64,000 nt of DNA from Caballeronia jiangsuensis (GTDB lineage Bacteria > Pseudomonadota > Gammaproteobacteria > Burkholderiales > Burkholderiaceae): the NCBI GenBank assembly GCA_000648925.1, contig JFHF01000010.1:114719-178718 (forward strand), in the 5' to 3' direction. Below are positions 1-7,759 of the stretch, piece after piece. Both the position numbers and the translations under genes were made by a program. The stretch's first letter is position 1. Each line of letters starts with the position of its first letter. The notes under the pieces are model-generated. The model searched no databases. It had not been told where the DNA came from and worked only from the letters and a program-made list of their open reading frames with translations.

Positions 1-1
1 C

Positions 2-157
2 GATGCGATCGTCATGCATCCGGGCCCGATGAACCGCGGCGTGGAAATCGACTCACAGGTGGCCGACGGCCCGCAATCGGTGATCCTGAATCAGGTGACC
101 TTCGGCATCGCCGTGCGCATGGCGGTGATGGGCATCGTGGCCGGCAACAGCGACTGA
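2..157 (+). CDS. pyrB: Aspartate carbamoyltransferase, C-terminal end (partial)
   Basis: Only the last ~51 codons are inside the window; the gene begins before base 1. The frame reads through an [11 protein letters not shown] motif, the conserved C-terminal signature of catalytic aspartate transcarbamoylase chains, which condense carbamoyl phosphate with aspartate in pyrimidine synthesis. It ends GNSD-stop at 155-157. The next gene starts 10 bases later and encodes a dihydroorotase-like protein, so this is the usual pyrB-pyrC pair of beta- and gammaproteobacteria. The partner lacks a metal site, which suggests this chain belongs to the large ATCase/pseudo-dihydroorotase complex described in Pseudomonas. 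Confidence 0.93.
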   Translation, partial: DAIVMHPGPMNRGVEIDSQVADGPQSVILNQVTFGIAVRMAVMGIVAGNSD

Positions 158-167
158 AGAAGACGAC

Positions 168-1445
168 ATGAAGATCCAGATTCAAAACGGCACGATCATC
201 GACCCGGCCGCGGGCACGGAAGAACGCAAGGACGTTTTCATCGCGGCGGGCAGGATCGTCGGCCTGGGCGAAGCGCCTGCGGATTTCAACGCGGCGAAGA
301 TCATCGACGCGTCGGGGCTTTACATCGCGCCGGGTTTCGTCGATCTGTCCGCGCGGTTGCGCGAGCCGGGCTTCGAGCACAAGGCGACGCTCGAATCCGA
401 AATGGCCGCCGCGATGGCCGGCGGCGTGACGAGCCTCGTGTGTCCGCCCGACACCGATCCGACGCTCGACGAGCCGGGCCTCGTCGAAATGCTCAAGTTT
501 CGCGCGCAGAAGCTGCATCTCGCGCATGTGTATCCGCTCGGCGCGCTGACCGTCGGCTTGAAGGGCGAGGCCATCACCGAGATGGTCCAGTTGACCGAGG
601 CGGGCTGCATCGGTTTTTCGCAGGCCGATAACCCGATCGTCGATACGCGCACGCTGCAACGCGCACTGCAATATGCGACCACGTACGGCTACACCGTGTG
701 GCTGCGCCCGCAGGACGCTTACATGTCGAAGGGCGGCGTGGCGGCGAGCGGCGCGGTGGCGTCGCGGCTCGGGTTGTCGGGCGTGCCGGTGGCGGCGGAA
801 ACCATCGCGCTGCATACCATTTTCGAATTGATGCGCGTGACCGGTGCGCGCGTGCATCTGTCGCATCTGTCGTCGGCGGCGGGCGTCGAACTCGTGCGCG
901 CGGCGAAGGCCGAGGGTCTCGCCGTCTCGTGCGACGTGACGGTCAATCATGTCCATCTGACCGATATCGACATCGGCTACTTCGATTCGCAATTCCGTCT
1001 CGATCCGCCGCTGCGCTCGCAGCGCGACCGCGACGCGATCCGCGCGGGCCTCGCGGACGGCACCATCGACGCGATCTGCTCCGACCACACGCCGCTCGAC
1101 GACGACGAAAAGCTGCTGCCCTTCGCCGAAGCCACACCGGGCGCGACCGGTCTCGAACTGCTGCTGTCGCTGACGGTGAAGTGGGCGCTCGACGCGAACG
1201 TGCCGCTCGCGAAGGCGCTCGCGCGCATCTCGTGCGCGCCCGCAGATGTGCTCAAGCTGCCCGCGGGCCGCATCGCGACCGGCGCAATCGCGGATCTCTG
1301 CGTGTTCGACGCGGCGGGCGAATGGCGCGTCGATCCGACGAAGCTGAAGAGCCAGGGCCGCAATACGCCGTTCCTCGGCTACGAACTGCCGGCGCGCGTG
1401 CGTGCGACGATCGTCGGCGGGCACGTCGCTTACGAGAGCCGCTGA
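168..1445 (+). CDS. pyrC: Dihydroorotase-like protein, probably non-catalytic (PyrC'/PyrX type)
   Basis: A 425-residue amidohydrolase-fold protein of class I dihydroorotase size. Recognisable blocks are IAPGFVDLSARLREPG (residues ~52-67), HLSHLSS (~225-231) and CSDHTPLDDDE (~302-312). In active enzymes the first block carries the zinc-binding D-x-H-x-H; here it reads D-L-S-A-R, so both histidines are missing. The segment near residue 180 (YTVWLRPQDA) also lacks the usual histidine. Inactive homologues of this length are known from Pseudomonas, where they are structural partners needed to assemble ATCase. A separate active pyrC would then be needed elsewhere. The start is ATG 168 after a GAAGAAGA purine stretch, 10 bases after pyrB. 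Confidence 0.92.
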   Translation: MKIQIQNGTIIDPAAGTEERKDVFIAAGRIVGLGEAPADFNAAKIIDASGLYIAPGFVDLSARLREPGFEHKATLESEMAAAMAGGVTSLVCPPDTDPTLDEPGLVEMLKFRAQKLHLAHVYPLGALTVGLKGEAITEMVQLTEAGCIGFSQADNPIVDTRTLQRALQYATTYGYTVWLRPQDAYMSKGGVAASGAVASRLGLSGVPVAAETIALHTIFELMRVTGARVHLSHLSSAAGVELVRAAKAEGLAVSCDVTVNHVHLTDIDIGYFDSQFRLDPPLRSQRDRDAIRAGLADGTIDAICSDHTPLDDDEKLLPFAEATPGATGLELLLSLTVKWALDANVPLAKALARISCAPADVLKLPAGRIATGAIADLCVFDAAGEWRVDPTKLKSQGRNTPFLGYELPARVRATIVGGHVAYESR

Positions 1446-1447
1446 TC

Positions 1448-2245
1448 ATGTTCGCTGGGCGCAAGCTGCGGCTCGTTATCCACTTGCTGTACGGCATGTG
1501 GGTTGTCGCGAGGCGCTTTCCGCGCGCGTCCGCGAGCGAGCGCGCCGAGATGAATCGCGTGTGGTCGCTCGAGATGCTGCGGCTTTCCGGGATGAAGCTC
1601 GTCGTGCATAACGACGAGGCGCGGCTCGATGCGGGCGTGCTCGTCGTCGGCAATCACATCTCGTGGATCGATATCTACGTGATCAACGCGTGGCGCCCGA
1701 CGCCGTTCGTGTCGAAGGCGGAGATTCGAAAGTGGCCGGTCGTCGGCTGGCTGGCGCAACAACTCGGCACGGTGTTCGTGCAGCGCGAGAAGCGTAGCGA
1801 CGCGAAGCGCATCATGCACGAGCTGGCCAGTCGATTGCTCGCGGGCGAAAAGATGTGCGTGTTCCCGGAAGGCACCACCACCGATGGCACGTCGCTGCTG
1901 CCGTTTCACGCGAACATGTTTCAGGCGGCGGTATCGGCGTCGTGTCCTGTGCAGCCGATCTGCCTGATGTACGAAGACGCGCAAGGGCGGCAATCGACTG
2001 CGCCTGCGTATATCGGCGATATGTCGCTCGACGATTCGCTGAACGCATTGCTGGGCGCGGGGGAAATCACCGCGCATCTGTATGTGTGCGATCCGCTCGC
2101 GCCGGGGGCGGATCGGAGGTTGCTTGCGAGCGAAGCGCAGGCTGCCGTCGACGCGGCGCTGCAGCGCATGCGTGGTGCACCGGCTGTCGTCGAAACGAGG
2201 GCCGAGGTTCCGCTCACTTCTTCATCGAGCAGCTCACCTGCGTGA
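1448..2245 (+). CDS. plsC: 1-acyl-sn-glycerol-3-phosphate acyltransferase (PlsC/LPLAT family)
   Basis: A 265-residue membrane-associated acyltransferase predicted to acylate lysophosphatidic acid in phospholipid synthesis. The family's catalytic NHxxxxD box appears as NHISWID (~65-71) and the acceptor-binding box as FPEGTTTDG (~140-148). A hydrophobic N-terminal stretch precedes them. Start ATG 1448 lies two bases after the pyrC stop, so pyrB-pyrC-plsC probably form one transcript. The serine-rich tail runs into the 3' end of apaH on the other strand, an overlap of 32 bases. The exact acyl acceptor cannot be read from sequence; LPLAT paralogues that act on other lysolipids exist. Confidence 0.9.
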   Translation: MFAGRKLRLVIHLLYGMWVVARRFPRASASERAEMNRVWSLEMLRLSGMKLVVHNDEARLDAGVLVVGNHISWIDIYVINAWRPTPFVSKAEIRKWPVVGWLAQQLGTVFVQREKRSDAKRIMHELASRLLAGEKMCVFPEGTTTDGTSLLPFHANMFQAAVSASCPVQPICLMYEDAQGRQSTAPAYIGDMSLDDSLNALLGAGEITAHLYVCDPLAPGADRRLLASEAQAAVDAALQRMRGAPAVVETRAEVPLTSSSSSSPA

Positions 2246-3062
2246 TCATGCGTTGCGCGGGATCGGCGGTCATGCGCACCGCCGATAGCTTGTTGCCCCA
2301 GACGCAGCCCGAATCGAGACACAGCACGTCGTCGCGGATCATGAGGCCGAGCGCGGCCCAATGGCCGAAGACGATCGTCACGTCCTGCGTGCGGCGATTC
2401 GGTACGTCGAACCACGGCATATAGCCGGGCGGCGCGGCGTCGGGGCCGCCGTTGTTGGCGAATTCCATCGCGCCTTCGGGCGTGCAGAAGCGGATGCGCG
2501 TCAACGCGTTGTAGATCACGCGCAGGCGGTCCGCGCCCTTCAGGTTGTCTTCCCAGCGATGCGGCTCGTTGCCGTAGAGCGACGCGAGCGTTTCTTTCCA
2601 GTTCGGCGCGCGCAAGGCCTGTTCGAGTTCGTGGGCGAGTTCCATCGTCATCGTCGCGTCCCATTGCGGTAGTACGCCTGCGTGGACCATCAGCACGTTG
2701 TTCTCGAAATGCGCGACGGGCTTGTGACGGACCCATTCGATGAGTTCGGCGGCGTCGGGTGCGGCGAGGATTTCATCGAGCGTGTCGCCTTTTTTCGGTT
2801 TGCGCAGACCGGCGGCGACGGACAGCAGATTCAGGTCGTGATTGCCGAGTACGACCGTCGCGCGCGAGCCGAGGGCGATTACCTCGCGCAACGTCTGCAA
2901 TGATTTCGGACCGCGGTTGATGAGGTCGCCCGCGAACCAGAGCGGCGTGTCGGGGGCGGGGGCGGCTTTTTTCAGGAGGCGCTGGAAGGGGTCGCAGCAG
3001 CCCTGGAGGTCGCCGAAGACGAGGGGGGAGGTGGCGGTGCTGGAGGTCGGGGCGTCGGTCAT
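2214..3062 (-). CDS. apaH: Bis(5'-nucleosyl)-tetraphosphatase, symmetrical
   Basis: A 282-residue calcineurin-type phosphoesterase that splits Ap4A into two ADP. All metal-binding blocks are present: GDLQGC (~17-22), GDLINRGP (~45-52), GNHD (~73-76), VHAG and GHWA. This is the usual ApaH length. Residues 2-12 are a short Thr/Ser-rich extension before the conserved VFGDLQG. The gene converges on plsC and overlaps its end. In Burkholderia this gene commonly borders the O-antigen locus, which starts here 350 bp upstream on the other strand. Confidence 0.96.
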   Translation of the reverse strand: MTDAPTSSTATSPLVFGDLQGCCDPFQRLLKKAAPAPDTPLWFAGDLINRGPKSLQTLREVIALGSRATVVLGNHDLNLLSVAAGLRKPKKGDTLDEILAAPDAAELIEWVRHKPVAHFENNVLMVHAGVLPQWDATMTMELAHELEQALRAPNWKETLASLYGNEPHRWEDNLKGADRLRVIYNALTRIRFCTPEGAMEFANNGGPDAAPPGYMPWFDVPNRRTQDVTIVFGHWAALGLMIRDDVLCLDSGCVWGNKLSAVRMTADPAQRMITQVSCSMKK

Positions 3063-3302
3063 ACACTGTTACAGGCTGCGAAACCGGCTCAAAATGAGAT
3101 TAATCGGGCATTATGAAACAGGCGAAGAACACTGTCTGTTCATAAAAAGTGTCGAGTTCGCGTCGCCGTTACACATTGCAACGCGGTGCACTTCTGAAAC
3201 AGTAGCTGTATCAAGTTGTTAGGCGGATAGTTTTTGCATGAGCCGGCTTTATAATCGGCGATTGGCCGAAGCGGGGCAATCCTCGCCCGGTTTGAGCATG
3301 AC

Positions 3303-3321
3303 TACAGCAATGCATGCTGTA
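3303..3321. repeat. Inverted repeat upstream of rfbB (distal)
   Basis: TACAGC - 7 bases - GCTGTA, perfect 6-bp arms (3303-3308 and 3316-3321). It lies ~90 bases before the rfbB start and could be an operator or a 5'-leader hairpin. Confidence 0.45.
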
Positions 3322-3363
3322 ACTTTAATATTCGCGCAATTTTTCCCACATGTTCGGGCTTAC

Positions 3364-3384
3364 GCTCATTTTTGATGAATGAGC
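3364..3384. repeat. Inverted repeat upstream of rfbB (proximal)
   Basis: GCTCATT - 7 bases - AATGAGC, perfect 7-bp arms (3364-3370 and 3378-3384), ending 25 bases before the rfbB ATG. Partial complementarity continues outside the arms (CTTAC / GTAAG-like). It would fold in the mRNA leader of the operon. Confidence 0.5.
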
Positions 3385-3409
3385 TTACAGCGGCGAAAAA
3401 GAGGCATTC

Positions 3410-4471
3410 ATGATTCTCGTGACGGGCGGCGCCGGTTTCATCGGCGCCAATTTTGTTCTGGACTGGCTCAATGGCTCGGACGAGCCTGTTCTGAACGTCG
3501 ACAAGCTGACGTACGCGGGCAATCTCGGCACGCTCAAGTCGCTCGAAGGCGATGCCCGCCACGTATTCGCGCGCGCGGACATTTGCGACCGCACCGCCAT
3601 CGATACGCTGCTGGCCACGCACAAACCGCGCGCCATCCTGCATTTCGCCGCCGAAAGTCACGTCGATCGCTCGATTCACGGCCCGGCCGATTTCGTGCAG
3701 ACCAACGTCGTCGGCACGTTCACGCTGCTCGAAGCCGCGCGGATGTACTGGAGCACGCTCCCCGAAGACGAGAAGCAGGCGTTTCGCTTTCTGCACGTGT
3801 CGACCGACGAGGTGTACGGCTCGCTGTCGGCCACCGATCCACAGTTTTCCGAGACCACGCCCTACGCACCGAACAGCCCCTATTCGGCGACCAAGGCGGG
3901 CTCCGATCACCTGGTGCGCGCGTATCACCATACGTACGGCCTGCCGGTTCTGACGACCAATTGCTCGAACAACTACGGGCCATACCAGTTCCCTGAAAAG
4001 CTGATTCCGCTGATGATCGCGAACGCGCTCGCGGGCAAGCCGCTGCCGGTGTATGGCGACGGCCAGAACGTGCGCGACTGGTTGTACGTGGGCGATCACT
4101 GCGCCGCGATCCGTGAAGTGCTCGCACGCGGCGTGCCGGGCGAGACCTACAACGTCGGCGGCTGGAACGAGAAGAAGAACCTCGAAGTCGTGCACACGCT
4201 GTGCGATCTGCTGGACAAGGCGAAGCCGAAGTCGGGCGGCTCCTATCGCGATCAGATCACCTACGTGAAGGATCGTCCGGGCCACGACCGCCGCTATGCC
4301 ATCGATGCGCGCAAGCTCGAACGCGAACTCGGCTGGAAGCCCGCGGAAACGTTCGAAACGGGCCTGGCGAAGACGGTCCAATGGTATCTGGACAATCAGG
4401 CGTGGGCGGACGAAGTGGCTTCCGGCGAATATCGCAAATGGGTCGAGACGAACTACGCGCAGCGCGCGTAA
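3410..4471 (+). CDS. rfbB: dTDP-glucose 4,6-dehydratase
   Basis: A 353-residue extended SDR that converts dTDP-glucose to dTDP-4-keto-6-deoxyglucose, the second step of dTDP-L-rhamnose synthesis. The N-terminus has the NAD-binding TGGAGFIG (~5-12). The HVSTDEVYG block carries the catalytic Thr-Asp-Glu, and [10 protein letters not shown] holds the Tyr-x3-Lys pair. Length is normal. It is the first gene of a tight rfbBACD operon and has an AAGAGG Shine-Dalgarno just before ATG 3410. Confidence 0.97.
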   Translation: MILVTGGAGFIGANFVLDWLNGSDEPVLNVDKLTYAGNLGTLKSLEGDARHVFARADICDRTAIDTLLATHKPRAILHFAAESHVDRSIHGPADFVQTNVVGTFTLLEAARMYWSTLPEDEKQAFRFLHVSTDEVYGSLSATDPQFSETTPYAPNSPYSATKAGSDHLVRAYHHTYGLPVLTTNCSNNYGPYQFPEKLIPLMIANALAGKPLPVYGDGQNVRDWLYVGDHCAAIREVLARGVPGETYNVGGWNEKKNLEVVHTLCDLLDKAKPKSGGSYRDQITYVKDRPGHDRRYAIDARKLERELGWKPAETFETGLAKTVQWYLDNQAWADEVASGEYRKWVETNYAQRA

Positions 4472-4481
4472 GGAGCTGACG

Positions 4482-5375
4482 ATGGCACGCAAAGGCATCA
4501 TTCTGGCGGGCGGCTCCGGCACGCGGCTCTATCCGATCACGCACGCGGTGTCGAAGCAACTGCTGCCGGTGTACGACAAGCCGATGATCTACTATCCGCT
4601 GTCCACGCTGATGATCGCGGGGATTCGGGATGTGCTCGTCATCTCGACGCCGCAGGACACGCCGCGTTTCGAGTCGATGCTCGGCGACGGCAGTCAGTGG
4701 GGCATGAACATCCAGTACGCGGTGCAGCCGTCGCCGGACGGGCTCGCGCAGGCGTTCATCATCGGGCGGGAGTTCGTGGGCAATGATCCGTCGGCGCTGA
4801 TTCTCGGCGACAACATCTTCTACGGGCACGATCTGGCCAAGCAACTCGAAGGTGCGAGTTCGCGCACGGACGGCGCCACGGTGTTCGCGTATCACGTGCA
4901 CGATCCCGAGCGCTATGGCGTGGTCGAGTTCGATCAGCAGTTCCGCGCGTTGTCCATCGAGGAAAAGCCGGCGACGCCGCGTTCGAATTACGCGGTGACG
5001 GGGCTTTACTTCTACGACAATCAGGTGTGCGAGATTGCCGCGGACATCAAGCCGTCGGCGCGCGGCGAACTCGAAATCACGGACGTCAATTCACGCTATC
5101 TCGCGAGCAAGAAGCTGGATGTCGAGATCATGGGGCGTGGCTATGCGTGGCTCGACACCGGCACACACGATTCGCTGATCGAAGCCGCGACGTTCATCGC
5201 GACGTTGCAGAAGCGTCAGGGGCTGGTGGTGGCGTGTCCGGAGGAAATCGCGTATCGCAAGAAGTGGATCGGCGAGGAACAACTGCTCGCGCTCGCCAAG
5301 CCCTTGTCGAAGAACGCCTACGGTCAATATCTGCTCAATCTTCCGAAGGACCAAGTCGCATGGCTATCCAAGTAA
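4482..5375 (+). CDS. rfbA: Glucose-1-phosphate thymidylyltransferase
   Basis: A 297-residue nucleotidyltransferase making dTDP-glucose from dTTP and glucose-1-phosphate, the entry step to dTDP-rhamnose. The signature [11 protein letters not shown] is at ~9-19, followed by [17 protein letters not shown] and the metal-binding LGDNIFYG (~110). An EEKP sugar-binding block is at ~161. I chose ATG 4482 rather than the longer open frame because AAGGAG lies 5-10 bases upstream and the protein then starts [11 protein letters not shown] like its family. The start is 11 bases after rfbB. Confidence 0.97.
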   Translation: MARKGIILAGGSGTRLYPITHAVSKQLLPVYDKPMIYYPLSTLMIAGIRDVLVISTPQDTPRFESMLGDGSQWGMNIQYAVQPSPDGLAQAFIIGREFVGNDPSALILGDNIFYGHDLAKQLEGASSRTDGATVFAYHVHDPERYGVVEFDQQFRALSIEEKPATPRSNYAVTGLYFYDNQVCEIAADIKPSARGELEITDVNSRYLASKKLDVEIMGRGYAWLDTGTHDSLIEAATFIATLQKRQGLVVACPEEIAYRKKWIGEEQLLALAKPLSKNAYGQYLLNLPKDQVAWLSK

Positions 5376-5911
5376 CCGCTACCGCGCTGCCCGAAGTCAA
5401 AATCATCGAACCCAAGGTGTTCGGCGATGCACGCGGTTTCTTCTACGAAAGCTTCAACGCGCGCGAATTCGCGGAGCACGTGGAAGGCGGCCTAGAGTTC
5501 GTACAAGACAACCATTCTCGATCGGCGAAGGGCGTGCTGCGCGGGCTGCATTATCAGATTCAGCATCCGCAGGGCAAGCTCGTGCGCGTGGTCGAAGGCG
5601 AAGTGTTCGATGTCGCGGTCGACATCCGCAAGAGCTCGCCGAACTTCGGCAAATGGGTGGGCGTGAATCTGTCCGCGGAGAACCATCGGCAGGTGTGGGT
5701 GCCGCCCGGGTTTGCGCACGGCTTCGTCGTCCTGTCGGAAACCGCGCAGTTTCTCTACAAGACCACGGACTACTGGTATCAGGCGCACGAGCGCAGCATC
5801 TTGTGGAACGATCCGGAGATCGGCATCGAGTGGCCGATCGATTTCGAGCCCTTGCTCGCGGCGAAGGATGCAGCGGGCACGCGCTTGGCAGATGCCGAGG
5901 TATTCGCTTGA
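5360..5911 (+). CDS. rfbC: dTDP-4-dehydrorhamnose 3,5-epimerase
   Basis: A 183-residue cupin epimerase that inverts C3 and C5 of dTDP-4-keto-6-deoxyglucose. It shows [11 protein letters not shown] (~22-32), the catalytic-His region LRGLHYQ (~61-67), the Asp-containing VFDVAVDIR, and PPGFAHGF (~115-122). ATG 5360 lies inside the last codons of rfbA (16-base overlap), which implies translational coupling. The C-terminus [13 protein letters not shown] is typical. Confidence 0.96.
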   Translation: MAIQVTATALPEVKIIEPKVFGDARGFFYESFNAREFAEHVEGGLEFVQDNHSRSAKGVLRGLHYQIQHPQGKLVRVVEGEVFDVAVDIRKSSPNFGKWVGVNLSAENHRQVWVPPGFAHGFVVLSETAQFLYKTTDYWYQAHERSILWNDPEIGIEWPIDFEPLLAAKDAAGTRLADAEVFA

Positions 5912-5925
5912 AAGAAGAGAAAGTC

Positions 5926-6825
5926 ATGACCGCACGGGCGCCACGCACGATCCTCGTCACGGGCGTGAACGGGCAGGTGGGCTTCGAACTGAGACGCTCG
6001 CTGCAAGGACTCGGGCGAATCGTCGCGGCTGACCGCGCCGCGCTCGACCTCGCAGATCCGGTCAGCATCCGCGCGTGCATTCGGTCGGTGAAGCCCGACG
6101 TCATCGTGAACTCCGCTGCGTACACCGCGGTGGATCAGGCCGAGAGCGATGCAGCGGCCGCGCGCACGATCAACGCGGAAGCGCCCGCGGTGCTCGCCGA
6201 CGAAGCGAAGCGCCTCGACGCTTTGCTCGTTCATTATTCGACCGACTACGTATTCGACGGCACGTCGACTCACGCCTATCGCGAAGACGACGCGCCCAAT
6301 CCGCAAAACGTCTACGGCGCGACCAAACTCGAGGGCGAGCAGGCCATCGCCGCTTCGGGCGCATCGCATCTGGTGTTTCGCACGAGCTGGGTCTATGGGC
6401 AGCGCGGCCGCAATTTTCTTCTGACGATGCTGAAGCTCGCGGGTGAGCGCGACGAACTGCGCGTCGTCGCGGATCAGATCGGCGCACCGACCTGGTCGGC
6501 GACCATCGCTGCGCTCACCGCATCCGTGATCGCGCAGGGCGTCGCGCACGACGCCAGCCTCGCCGACTGGGCACGCGAGAAGAGCGGGATCTATCACCTG
6601 ACGTCGGGCGGCTCGACGTCGTGGGCAGGTTTCGCCGAGGCGATCTTCGCCGAAGCGGGGCTCGCGCATCCGCCGCGCGTGATTCCGATTCCGTCGTCGG
6701 ATTATCCGACGCCCGCACGGCGCCCCTTGAATTCCCGGCTGGATGGCGGCAGGCTGGCCCGCGCGTTCGGGCTCGCCGCGCCGGACTGGCGCGAAGCGCT
6801 CGCACTGTGTCTGGCGTCGCGCTGA
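5926..6825 (+). CDS. rfbD: dTDP-4-dehydrorhamnose reductase
   Basis: A 299-residue SDR that reduces dTDP-4-keto-L-rhamnose to dTDP-L-rhamnose. It has TGVNGQVGFEL (~12-22), NSAAYTAVDQAE (~64-75), HYSTDYVFDG (~102-111) and the catalytic YGATKLEGE (~128-136). It follows rfbC by 14 bases with an AAAGAAGAGAAA ribosome site before ATG 5926. It completes the rhamnose pathway, so L-rhamnose is expected in the O-antigen or another glycan made here. Confidence 0.96.
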   Translation: MTARAPRTILVTGVNGQVGFELRRSLQGLGRIVAADRAALDLADPVSIRACIRSVKPDVIVNSAAYTAVDQAESDAAAARTINAEAPAVLADEAKRLDALLVHYSTDYVFDGTSTHAYREDDAPNPQNVYGATKLEGEQAIAASGASHLVFRTSWVYGQRGRNFLLTMLKLAGERDELRVVADQIGAPTWSATIAALTASVIAQGVAHDASLADWAREKSGIYHLTSGGSTSWAGFAEAIFAEAGLAHPPRVIPIPSSDYPTPARRPLNSRLDGGRLARAFGLAAPDWREALALCLASR

Positions 6826-7742
6826 ACGTGGCGCATCAGGCTTGCGAAGCGCGCCTCGCGGGACTCGGCGCCGTCATCGTCTTCTATCACCCGGATTCGG
6901 GCTGCATCGAGCGGGCGAACCGGCTCGCGCGCTGGTGCCGGTGCGTGGTCATCGACAATACGCCCGTGCCCGAGGAAAGCGAACGCACGAGGGCGTTGCT
7001 CGACGATGCCGTAATCTATCTGCCGAACAACGCGAATGTCGGCATTGCGACGGCGCTCAATCAAGGTATCGAGCGATTGATTGCCGACGGCTACGAGCTC
7101 GCCATGCTATTCGACCAGGACAGCGAATCGACGCTCGAACTGATCGGCGGGCTGACGGACGTGATGCGGGCGTCCATTGCGCGGCGCGAACGGGTGGCGC
7201 TCGTCGGACCGGCCTACGAGGATGCCCGCCTGCGCGGTGTCGCGCCGTTCGTGCGCTTCGGGTACTTCAGGCTCGAGCGCGTGATGCCGGCCGGCGACGC
7301 GCCGCTCGACGTCGACTTTCTCATCAGCTCGGGTTCGTGCGTGAATCTCGCCTGCTGGCGCGAAGTTGGACCGATGGACGATGCGCTTTTCATCGATTTC
7401 GTCGATACCGAGTGGTGCATTCGCGCGAAATCGCGAGGTTTCCGCGTGCTGGGCGTGCCCTGGATCAGCATGACTCACGAACTCGGTGAAGAACCCGTGC
7501 GCGCGTTCGGGCGCAACTATCCGATGCACAGTCCCGTGCGGCATTACTACCTGTTCAGGAACGCCGTCACGCTGCTCAAGCGCGGCTATGTGCCGTGCAA
7601 ATGGAAATCCACCGAGCTCATCAAGCTGCCGGTGCGCCTCGTGATCTACGCGTGCTTCGTCCCCGACGGCCGCACGCATGTGAAGATGTCACTCCGAGGC
7701 GTGTGGCATGGGCTGATCGGGCGTCTCGGCCCGCTGGCCTGA
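6807..7742 (+). CDS. Family 2 glycosyltransferase, rhamnosyltransferase-like
   Basis: About 311 residues with a GT2 A-fold. It begins AVIVFYHPDSG and has FDQDSE (~105-110, the DxD-like metal site), a SSGSCVNLACW segment and DFVDTEWCIRAKSRG. That arrangement is typical of WbbL/RfbF-type rhamnosyltransferases. Its place directly behind rfbBACD supports an L-rhamnose donor. The start is uncertain: there is no ATG, and GTG 6807 (inside the end of rfbD, 19-base overlap) and GTG 6828 are the two options. I prefer 6807 because it keeps coupling. It converges on the next gene with only 17 bases between stops. Confidence 0.82.
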   Translation: MSGVALNVAHQACEARLAGLGAVIVFYHPDSGCIERANRLARWCRCVVIDNTPVPEESERTRALLDDAVIYLPNNANVGIATALNQGIERLIADGYELAMLFDQDSESTLELIGGLTDVMRASIARRERVALVGPAYEDARLRGVAPFVRFGYFRLERVMPAGDAPLDVDFLISSGSCVNLACWREVGPMDDALFIDFVDTEWCIRAKSRGFRVLGVPWISMTHELGEEPVRAFGRNYPMHSPVRHYYLFRNAVTLLKRGYVPCKWKSTELIKLPVRLVIYACFVPDGRTHVKMSLRGVWHGLIGRLGPLA

Positions 7743-7759
7743 ACGCGCGGGCGCGCCCC

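Larger units (their letters stand above)
3063..3409. promoter_or_regulatory. Divergent apaH / rfbB intergenic region
   Basis: 347 bases without a gene and clearly more AT-rich than the flanking genes. It must contain the promoters for apaH (minus) and the rfb operon (plus). A perfect TATAAT lies at 3250-3255 on the plus strand, but no good -35 box sits 16-18 bases before it. Two short stem-loops lie closer to rfbB and are listed separately. I see no JUMPstart/ops element (GGCGGTAGCGT) despite a GGCGGATAG string at 3222. Confidence 0.6.

Noticed and set aside
3222..3230. Possible ops/JUMPstart element before rfbB
   Set aside because: GGCGGATAG differs from the GGCGGTAG core and no surrounding JUMPstart sequence is present.
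7749..7758. GGGCGCGCCC as a terminator between convergent genes
   Set aside because: A palindrome with no loop; it cannot form a normal hairpin.
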